From contig NC_132880.1 of assembly GCF_030463535.1 (NCBI RefSeq), forward strand, positions 39,809,842-39,873,841: a stretch of DNA of 64,000 nucleotides. Direction: 5' to 3'. The translations under genes were made by a program, and so were the position numbers. The stretch comes from Salminus brasiliensis. Taxonomy: Eukaryota > Chordata > Actinopteri > Characiformes > Bryconidae. Within the stretch, counting starts at the first letter, position 1; every line of letters begins with the position of its first letter. The notes below the pieces were generated by a model, which did no database searches, was not told where the DNA came from, and saw only the letters and a program-made list of their open reading frames with translations. Positions 54,690 to 64,000 of this stretch are shown here, piece by piece.

Positions 54690-55050
54690 ATCCTCCTAAC
54701 TCACATTTGCATCTCAGTTTGGTCAACAATACATTTTAAGTTGAGCCTTAAAAACATTAGTAAATGAACTGCGACTGTAATGGATCAGATACTTTTGAGA
54801 TATTGTCTCTTTTCCTTTTGCTCACTGTTTATTCCCCTCTGCAGGTTAGGACATCCCCATCCAATGATGCCTCCAGACTAGGGAGCTTTTGACATTGGAG
54901 CACTGAGCACTTGCGGGCATTTGAACTTATTCTATACTCACAGCAGTTAGACTGTTGTGCCACCCTAGAGCTGGGTAGGTAGATGTCTCCCCCTTCTAAA
55001 CATCACTTCAGTATCAATTTTGGCCAGCAAGGGTGTCTTCAGATTAATAA
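54690..55050. mobile_element. Remnant of the 56640 inverted-repeat family
   Basis: The segment agttgagccttaaaaacatt at 54740 matches arm sequence at 56690, and ttagactgttgtgccaccct at 54948 matches 56881. The copy is decayed. Confidence 0.45.
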
Positions 55051-56639
55051 CTGAATAATAAACCTGTAAAAAAGTATTTTTTGCTGATTAGTGTTGACAT
55101 TAAGGTAAAGGGACCTTATTAGCTACATATGCAAAATGTACAAAATAGCACCAACAGTGGTTTCTTTTGTCACAGTACACTGAGGTACAATATGGCACAT
55201 CCTCAGTAAAATGCTTTACCTTAAAGGCTTCATGCTGTACATTTATCCTCTGGTCTCTGGGCTTTATTTATTATGTCTTTTTTTAAGTAGATCTGATTAT
55301 TCCTTCAGGTCTGCTGGACTAATATGGAAACAAAGTGTCACTCCTTGACCTTCCTTTGCCCTCAGGGCTCCAGTCAGGCCTACAGAGCCCAGACTGCCCA
55401 GGTTCAAGGCTGCACTTCCTCGCTGTGTCCACTCCACTTTATTTTGTAATGGATATTTGTAGTCTGAAGGAAGAGAGCATGACACAGCTGATTGTTTGAC
55501 AGGAGTGCAGAGCTTTAGTTCTGGCTGTATGTCTTATCTGCAGGCTCTAGGCTGACCTGTGGTCATGACCGATGTGTGATCCTTTATGTTCACTATGTTC
55601 AGCTGCAGGGATCCAACAAGAGCAGGTTTTATATGCTCTTGGGACTGTTTAGTTAACCCTCATTAAACTCTCAGTTCAGCTGAATTCATGTGGAAGTTCT
55701 GGGTCAGTGGGAAATCTATGAAGTGTGCCGATTTTTGCCAATAATAGATCCAGTGATTGATAGTATGTAGTTGTGAAGGCCCAGTTTTTTTGTAACGAAG
55801 GTCCAGCAGTTCATTTAGGGTTTAAAAGCTAATGCATTGCAGTGCATTGCAGGCAGGCAAATCCAAGCCACCGCTGTTTAACAAGCGTGGAGGTGACTTG
55901 TGCATATAGTGTGACCAATGGCTATAAGTCAGTGGTCTCGGGGTTATGACCCATCTGAACTTTTGACTCCCTGAGAAAACCCATTCTCTTAAGTGACGGG
56001 CTTTGTCTTACATCACTCCTCGTGTGTGTGACTCTGTTTAGGAGATTTAATGCAATGATCTTTTCATTTCCGCCCAATCTTTGCTGTAATGAATATGAGT
56101 AGTGTGAGTTGTGTCTAGGTTCCTGTCCGATAGTTGGTCAGAGATCACTCCCTCCTTAGTGTGCATTGTCCACGCTCAATCAGATTAGGCACCAGTCACT
56201 GGCCGCCACAAACATGGCTCCAGTGCTTACTGGGCAAAATTATTAATATGAAAGAATGGGCTTGTCGTTTTTAAGAACTGCTGGGGCTGGGTGACATTGG
56301 AGAGAGCATCAGAAGGTCCTGGCAGGATTAGCTCCCCAGATGTCCACATATTTTCTTCTTATAATTTGGATATTGTTGGTGTGACCTCAGAGACTTTCTT
56401 AGCTTTGAGAAGACAGCCCAGCTAAATTTGGCATCTTTCAGTGGACAAAGGGTTAAGGAGACATTCAGTGTTGCATATCTTTTCAAAGCATAAATTTAAA
56501 GGGATGGCTTCCTGCTGAAGATCGCTAAGGCAAGATCACTGAATATTAGGTCCATTATTTAGTTAGGAATCACCAAATAATTTATATTGCATACTGCTTA
56601 GTAACAAATCTGAAATAATGAGTGAGTTATGATGTACTC

Positions 56640-57210
56640 ACTGTAAAATTTGTCAAAGTCAAACTCAGCAGTACATATTCAGTTGAGCATCAAATACATT
56701 AGTGTTTAGGAAATGTGCTGCAGCTGAAATTGCTTAAATATTTTATAAGATGTTATGTCTGTGTCCCTCCTATGACATGGGGGGAGGCCATCCTATTCTC
56801 AGACTCCTAATCATGGAGGGTTGTGGTGTTGACGGCATTCAACAGGATGATCTCCTGTCATTTGACCAGCAAGCAAGCAGTTAGACTGTTGTGCCCCTCT
56901 AGAACTGCATGTATTATTACTCCACATTCTGCTCTTCCTTAAACACAGAAATGGACACAGTTTCACGGCTAGACTGACACAGCTGACAAGTGACAGGAGA
57001 TGGTAAGTTTAAATCCTCAGCCCTGTATGGTCAGGAGCCTGAGAATAGAAAGGCCTCCTCCCCATGTGGTAGGGTTAGTGCAGATGGAAATAAACAGTAA
57101 ACAGATTGAGGCGGAGGAGATCTAGACTAAACATATTACAAGAAAAGCTGCAGCTTATTTACTAATGTTTTTGAGGCTCAGGTTCATATGTATGTATCGC
57201 TTCACTTAGA
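56640..57210. mobile_element. Foldback element with long imperfect inverted repeats
   Basis: Left-arm blocks cctattctcagactcctaat, gatctcctgtcatttgacc and gctgcagctgaaattgc recur as complements in the right arm (57047-57026, about 57004 and about 57150). Arms are about 190-200 bp with many changes around a central part of about 105 bp. No coding frame is present. Confidence 0.65.
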
Positions 57211-57249
57211 TGCAGAAGTATGTGTGTTAGGAGAGCATTTGACTATGCT

Positions 57250-57605
57250 AAGTGAGTTAACTCACTAGAGGGACTTAGCGTGTCGCTATGACGGAGAGTC
57301 ACTGGTTCAAATGCTGGGTCATGCTGCTTGTCGTTAGCAGCCGGAGTCAGAGAGAGCACAATTGGCTGGGTTGATAGTGTGATGTCGGTCAGCACAGGCA
57401 TCTGTTAGCTGTTGTATCGGAGCTGGAGAGCCGTGCCTTCCTCCGAGCATGCTGGTTACCTCTGTGCAGTTCAAAAAGAGGCAGTGGCAGTGTCTTCACA
57501 TGTGTTGGAGGATACATGTGTTAGTGATGGGGGGAATTCACATGAACAGGGATTGGGTAATTGGCCTTCCAAATTGGGTAACAAATTATAAGTATAATTT
57601 TGAAA
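57250..57605 (+). mobile_element. SINE-2 copy
   Basis: Has ggttcaaatgctgggtc (B-box-like), gcagccggagtcagagagag, cacaggcatctgttagctgt, gccttcctccgagcatgctg and gtgttggaggatacatgtg in the family order, ending attgggtaacaaattataag. Confidence 0.75.
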
Positions 57606-59337
57606 TAAATAATAAAAAAAAAAACAAGTCAAAATTCTCTGTAAAATAAAATAAAAATTAAAGGTTTTCTTAATGGTGTTTGGTGCTTAAATGGAGGGTT
57701 CTAGGAAAAACCTTAGAACCTTTACATGCTGATTCAAGGGGGCTACATCTCTACATAGCTTTTGTGCAGCCATTTGTCTTGCCATTAGATTGGCCTATAG
57801 GCAGTGTGTGGCCAAAGCCAGTGAAGCTTAGAGTTGTGGGTAGAACATAACGCTGACATGGCATTAGCAGCCTCTCCCTCTGATTTCCATCAGGAGATAA
57901 GTATCAGTTACTGCTGTAAAAAAAAAAATCAACATGAAGAACTGATTCAGCTGAGGGTCCTCTGTGCCCAGATGGGTCGGGCCTCAGTAAGGCTGGCACT
58001 GGGTCAGAACAAAGCGGCCCGCTGGCCTGGTCCAGGATGCAGAAATCGGTCTCGCTCAGCCGAGCTTTGCAAACCCCTTAATGGGCCGCAGTGAAAACAT
58101 GGCTGAGGAGCTGCCGTTCTTGGTGGAGGGGGATGCTGAGGGGCCGACGTGATACCGTAGCAGTAATTGCTGTTAGTGAACCGCAAATGGCTCTCAGTCA
58201 TACAGTTTTGCACTTAGACTGGAATCCGCCACAAATAAGGTTAGGGGTTCACGTGGTCAAGGAAGCCATTTCTTTCTTTGTTTCTTTCAGTATATGTGTG
58301 TGTGTGAGTGAGTGAGTGTGTGTGGCTTCTCTCTGGCATATTTCTGCATCATTAGCTACGAGGTCTCCACTGAGAGTGTGTGGTGATTCACAGATTTTTT
58401 TTACAGTTTTTTTTTCATGGTTATTCTGTTTTAAACTTGTGGTGGACCTTAATGTTTGTATAATTACCAGCAAGCAGTGTTGTAACTAACTGCTAATCTG
58501 TAAGGCATTATTGAAAATTGACCGAGAGGACTTCACGGATCATAACGAAGTACTTAAAAAGCAAAATTGTTAACTACAAAAAGGCACCTCCCAACACATT
58601 GATTCAATTAATTAATTCAGTTTATGGTTTGTATTTGACCACAAAGTGTTTTGAGAGTTTAATGGTAATGTACAGTGACAGAAGTAGCTTTTTTTTTATT
58701 ACGTTAATTTCTAAAGAATGATGTGCATCATGAAATGCTTTTTACAGATGTTACTTATCTTAAATGTGTTTGGAGAGTTTAATTGTAATATACAGCAACG
58801 GAAGCTGTTTTTTATTTAGACACTGCAGGAAATGTAAAATGCATGACATCCTTAAAAATGTATCTCATCTGTACCACTTGAATTGTTTTGTTTTTTGTGT
58901 TTGGGACTGTTTACATTATGTAAGCATTTTAGAACAATTGGACCAATGTTTGTTTTTCAAAAAAGAAGTACATTAAAGAAAAAAAAAGAAAAACATTAAC
59001 ACCTTAAATTTTAACATTAGTTAAACAGTTTTCCTGTTTCTTATAAAAGTAATGAAATCAGGAATGGCTTATATGACAATATTGTTTATCATTATCGCTT
59101 TAAATGTATAATTATTTCCTCTGAAGACCACTGGCATCATCAGTATTTTTAGAAAGCTGGCCAATTGCACTTCAAAAATAATCCGAGATTTTAGACACTA
59201 ATGCAGGTGTCTTAAGTAGTCTTCAGTACTGCTCAGAAATATCAGGTACCTGAGAAAATAATTTATCTGGTCAGGAAGCCTTTATTTACTGAGAAAAAAC
59301 ACTAATATAACAAATACAACCAGTGTTTATACTGTAA

Positions 59338-59370
59338 ATTGTGCTTTTATGTATAACATAAAAGCACAAT
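59338..59370. repeat. Perfect inverted repeat, 14-bp arms
   Basis: attgtgcttttatg, loop tataa and cataaaagcacaat. It is too short for a strong claim. Confidence 0.85.
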
Positions 59371-59606
59371 ATATATGGGTATTTTTTACCGTTCCAAAAG
59401 TTCTGCTTAAAGAAGCCCAGTATTATTTGTTGTTTTCCAATACCTAGTTCAGTTAATCAGTGATTCATTAAGTTAAATTAGAGGAACTGCGGCTGAATTC
59501 ATACAAAGTAGCAGGTTCTTGTTGCTTTTTACTACATTAATGTTTCTTTTAAGTTATTGTAATGTTGCATAGTGCTCCTATAATAATAGTAGTGTTTAGT
59601 AGTATT

Positions 59607-59657
59607 ATATATATATATATATATATATTAATTTAAATAATCTCTCTCTGTCTCTCT

Positions 59658-59714
<57 letters not shown>
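59607..59714. repeat. Two (TA)n microsatellites
   Basis: (TA)n at 59607-59628 and at 59660-59714, separated by a ctctctctgtctctctc run. Confidence 0.95.
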
Positions 59715-59718
<4 letters not shown>

Positions 59719-59917
59719 GTTATTATTACACTGTGTATTTGGCTTTCCCATTTAGTGTATTTTGCTGCTTGTTAGAAAACTTTATTAAAACTAAATAATT
59801 TCTAGATGTGTTCACAACTTTGTGAAAGGTCTAAACAGTGGCTGCTCTTCTTTTCAATCAACCTGTGAAACAAAACACTTGCATACGTTTCAGTTAAAAA
59901 CTTGTTGCTTGATTTCA

Positions 59918-60176
59918 GCTACTTTAAGTTGCATTCATTGCCGACACAGATGTGGAAATGCACACACACACACACACACACACACACAGCTTGTCTAGTC
60001 CCTGTAGAGCAGCATGCTAATAGAATAGGACTCTCTAGAGCAGATAAACATGAACCTATTGGCACCATGTCTAATGCCATTCTTGGACTAGAGGAGTACA
60101 AAGCCCCCCAGCTTTGAGCAGTGGGACTGTGTTCTTTGGAACGATGGTGTCCCAATACGTTTGTCCATACAGTGTA
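59918..60176 (+). mobile_element. MITE family A, truncated copy
   Basis: Begins cagctactttaagttgcatt, with (CA)n at 59961-59989, and ends gtcccaatacgtttgtccatacagtgta. The interior is deleted before the right end. Confidence 0.75.
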
Positions 60177-60242
60177 TCTGCAGTCATATACTGTCATATA
60201 AATTGCCTGGATGCCTCATAGGCAGCTGGAGAAGCAGCAATG

Positions 60243-60283
60243 CGCCGGCTCCGGCTCCGGCTCCGGCTCTGGCTCTGGGAGTG
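60243..60283 (+). repeat. (GGCTCC)n hexanucleotide run
   Basis: About six units of ggctcc/ggctct directly after the end of a MITE copy. No frame of a known gene is involved. Confidence 0.85.
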
Positions 60284-63200
60284 CAGCTGAGCCGTACGCT
60301 TGGGTCACATATGGAAGTGCTTGGTGCTGCCGTGTTGTTTCAGCTCTCTCATGCGAAAGAAAAGCCGTGGGTGTCAGCGTTCACAAAGCTAAAGGTTAGC
60401 GCCCAAATTCCCCTGCTCACGCTCGCAGAGCCACAGAGCCTATTCCTCTCCCCTGTCTGAGGGTGGAGGAAGAGTCTTCCTGGATTCAGATACTTGTTGC
60501 ATTTACTCTTTCTGATCCATGATGTCGGAATTAATTGGTCGCGTCGGAGGCCCTCTTTACCTCTGTGCTCTTTACTGTAAAGTGTTAAGAGCGTAAATTT
60601 CATCGCCGTCATCCTGCTCTACTTTCATGCCGAAAGAGGCCCCGGCCCCAAATGGTTCGGATCCAAGCAGGATGCCAGTCTAACCGAAGAGGGGGGGGGG
60701 AAAATCTGATATCAGACGAAATGATGTGTTTCGCAGTAGGTGGAGCATGCCAAGTGGGACCCAGATGATTGCAATTTTCCCTCTCATACCATCCACATAA
60801 TAAGATACATGGAACTGTTCTCTGGCGAAAACGTTGCCGCTGTCCATGGAGTCACTGTAATAACATTTACCATCTGATGTGTGTTGAAAAACGAATGGAA
60901 TACATTTTCGTCCCTGTGCGTGGTTACTCTTTTTACGTGTGCTTCGTTCAACTTTCTGACGTTCCCATGTTCCTCCGGACCCCTTTTTGGTTTGACGCCG
61001 AGTTGAGGCAGAGAGCAGGCTTGGGTGGTCTGAGCTTTCGGTCCTCTAATGGCTACTGCTCTCCCTTTTTCTCTCCTTTTAGCCTCGACCCTGTACGCCT
61101 GCAAACTATAGAACTGTGGAAGGGAGATCCATCCAGTTAGATCTGCGAAACAAAGGCAGTATATTCCCAGCAGTGTTCTAGTTTCAGATTCCTCTGGAAT
61201 TCCAAAATATCGTGCTTATGTCCTTGGACACGAAGAAAATTGCAAAATTGCACTGGATACTGTAACACAGAAACAGATTGTTTTGACCCCACCACCAATA
61301 ACACATGTTGCTAGCTGAATGAAATACACACATCTCCACGTTGACCGTTGCCATACAGTACCACACATGACCATCAGGGAGCACTCTTAGCACATGGCAG
61401 ATGTTATATTCAGTCCGAGCCCCCAGGCTGGTGTTAAGACACTGTGAGTGATGTATTTAAGAGATTTCTTTGTTACAATTTTTTCATATGTTTAAAAAAT
61501 TGAACCTTACTTTGTCAGCTAGGTCTGAAACCAGTGTGAACTGTGTTGTACAGTGTTTATTCCCATCTAGAGCCCGTAGTCATGTAGGCCGAATCATTTT
61601 TTTATTTTATTTTTCAAGCCTTAATAAAAAAACACAACCTCCACCAGACAAATATTTCCTGTACTGTACAGTGTGAGATATCACCCCTTCATACATTTAC
61701 CAAAACCCTTAAAGACTCCTTCCTGGAAAGCTTGGGAGAGTGTCCTTTCTTATGAGGCTTAGTGAAAAGTGAGTTTAGCTCATTGCCCTGCTTCAGTGGC
61801 TCATTTTGACAGGCCAGTGTTTGGAAAGTTTGAAGTCATGAGGTTTAATCATGCTCTGCGGCTGGCCTGTGCATGGCGTGGCATGATGGCTCTCTTAAAG
61901 ATGTGGTTCTGGGAGCAGGCCAGCTTCACTGGCACCACGATTGTGGGCCACAGACCCGTTGCATAATGTAGGTTCATTACCAGCTCAGGGACTTGGTAAA
62001 GTCAAAGGAGAGGGTTGTGCAAGAGTAGAAACTCTTTGTAGAGCTAATTGTTCTAACCTGAGTTTGCATTTACGCTCATATCGACTTCTGTACTGTTTCA
62101 TTGCTTGCTTTTGGTATCAGAAGAGATGTCATACTGAGATGTTTAGCTACCCTGGCTTGTTTAACCCCTTTATGCAGAAAGGTTTATTACACACTAAGGT
62201 ATATTATTCAGTAACTACAGGGACGTCTGTACAAACTGGTGGGGCTATTCTTTAGTAATAACACTTTCAACCCCGGCGGGCCATGGACCTTTTTATGGTT
62301 AATTACAGCTAAGGAATAAATAATAATAAATAATAATATATAAATAATAAATTCAATTATATCTTATATCATGTGAAATCTATAATTAAAACAATACAAA
62401 CCAAAACAAAAAATATGTTTTTAATCACTACCAGTAAAGAGGCAGAGAAAGAACTGAAATGTGCAGTACTGATAAATACTGTTAGTCTGAATAGATTAGT
62501 TTTACTAATTGTATTTACTCCAGAACAACAGTGGAGCTCATTGTAGCAGTTAAGGTTTAATTTGCAGTGCTGATACATGCCTTAAGCACACACGTCACTG
62601 CATTGGGTTTACCGTCATAATACATGAGTGGAATGAGCTGAACAAGTTGCATTTTACTCACGGTGTGAGCAAAATGGGTTTAAAATAGTACATGGCATCT
62701 TTGTATATGAAGCTTTTAACCAGGACATTATTTAAACATTTAAATGGCTCTTTGAATTGTGATGGTTCCATATACAACCATTTAACCCCTATTTTAGGGT
62801 ATATTATGTTAAAATGCATATAGTGGCTAGAAACTCTCAGAATTTGACAATTTGACAATGAATAGCTAAGCAAGTAAATGATGACCTAATTTCCAAAAGG
62901 CCAAGGGAGTTAAAGATTGCTAAAAAATTGTCACTTTTTACTTTTCCCAAAATAACAAAAAAGGAAAAGGACCCGGAGCAAAATAAACTTTTTTTTTTTT
63001 TTTTACTTATGCTCATTATTCACTTCACTTGTTTTTTGTTAATTAGGCCACAGAACTTGTTTCCAAAATGCGTTAGGCTTAATTAGATGTTCCTTTGAAA
63101 CTTTCTGATGCTGAACTTTGTGGTGAGGATTTCTTTGGCTGACTCTTCCATGAAGGTCATATTTGTACAGGTGTCACTGCACAGTAGAACAGTGCACCAT

Positions 63201-64000
63201 CACTCCAGAGTCCTTCCTGAAGGTCTTTTTCAGTCAAATGGGGGTTTTGATTTGCCTTTCTATCAATCCTTTGGGCAGTTTCTAAGAAAGTGTTCTTGGT
63301 TTTCCAGACCTCATCTTGACCTATATCGTTAACTGACATGTCTTAATTACATTACAAACTCAGAAAACTGCCTCCTGAAATTTGTTTTCTTTTTATAGTC
63401 TTTGTATGCTTCAAATATGCATACATTATTTAAATTTTCTAGTGCTTCTAGTGCTAGGCAGCAGCTTAGAGGAGCCTGTTTTTTTAAAAGTATTTCTACA
63501 CATAAGGGTTCTCCTTTGGTTTCAGTTGTTGGTACTACACTGAACCACTTTTGCTAAGGGTTTATATTTTTCTGACCAAACATCATACTTATATGACTAA
63601 AAAAACAAAAACAAAACTCTATATATACAAACAAACATAGTAAGCATATTGAAGTAACATGATTTGTAATGATAAGCCTCGACTGTGCTTATTGTGTTTT
63701 TCCCCTTTCTGACGTGTTGCCTGAAATATTCTGTCTAAATCTGACAAGGTTTTAAATCCCCCAATCTGGAGCATTTCCTGCATGCGTTAGCAGAGGTTCT
63801 GAGCAGTTATCTGTGTTCAAAGGAGCCTGCTTGTTTATCTCTGCCGCACTGAACATTTCCAGACCCCTGAGCACCGCCTGCATCTAGGAGGGAGAGGCCG
63901 CTCTGCACTGTGTGGCCTTTGGCCAGCAGATAAAGGTTTGATAGCGCTGCTGTAAACGACACAGCGGGATCGATCTGAGCCGCTCGTTATAATGATGACA

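Larger units (their letters stand above)
51504..64000 (+). other. dync1i1: dync1i1 intron, runs out of the window
   Basis: No acidic EDEEDEE or WD40 exon was recognised in 12.5 kb, so the next exon is outside. Elements seen are a B-box-derived minisatellite (52430-52905), a long inverted repeat (56640-57210) with a relative at 54690-55050, SINE-2 (57250-57605), (TA)n arrays (59607-59714), a MITE (59918-60176) and a GGCTCC run (60243-60283). Stretches such as 53300-54300, 60300-61140 and 63700-64000 are non-repetitive and could hold regulatory DNA, but nothing in the sequence proves it. Confidence 0.6.

Overview
This is a teleost nuclear genome window, probably from an ostariophysan fish; the species guess is weak and rests only on the repeat families. 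It shows split genes with GT-AG introns, vertebrate-specific protein families and dense non-autonomous transposons, SINE copies and microsatellites. There is no bacterial, organellar or plasmid content. I recognise four protein genes: the 3' end of ppp1r9a (neurabin-1, +), a complete asb4 (+), a complete pdk4 (-) and the 5' part of dync1i1 (+). This order and orientation match the human 7q21.3 block PPP1R9A-(PON cluster)-ASB4-PDK4-DYNC1I1, except that no paraoxonase exon is visible between ppp1r9a and asb4.

Layout. Bases 1-1385 are ppp1r9a intron carrying a Tc1-type MITE. Two exons at 1386-2061 encode the C-terminal SAM domain and a basic coiled tail, followed by a long 3' UTR. asb4 has a TATA box at 6493 and five coding exons (6631-11483) giving 424 residues, with a 3' UTR that contains a DNA-transposon copy. 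A repeat-rich gap follows to about 16.9 kb. pdk4 lies on the minus strand with 11 coding exons (31395 down to 17550, 419 residues). Its intron 2 (about 7.6 kb) holds a degenerate Tc1 transposase gene and a perfect 40-bp-arm hairpin. Between pdk4 and dync1i1 (31.5-35.7 kb) are two sister copies of a (CAAAT)n element and nested MITEs. dync1i1 begins with a probable non-coding exon ending at 35839. Coding exons follow at 38073, 38316, 40371, 49204 and 51388, with a strong candidate 45-nt cassette exon at 46577. The window ends inside an intron longer than 12 kb, so the WD-repeat half lies beyond it.

The genes are not an operon; they are independent vertebrate genes held in conserved synteny. Neurabin-1 scaffolds PP1 on actin, ASB4 is a Cullin-5 ubiquitin ligase substrate receptor, PDK4 inhibits mitochondrial pyruvate dehydrogenase and DYNC1I1 is the dynein cargo/dynactin-binding intermediate chain. 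I found no convincing new molecular system. The most interesting items are the candidate dync1i1 cassette exon, the perfect intronic hairpin, two TTAA-flanked piggyBac-like MITEs (one with a Tc1 derivative nested inside), a minisatellite that looks built from a SINE B-box, and an Asp-to-Ala change in a normally conserved PDK motif.
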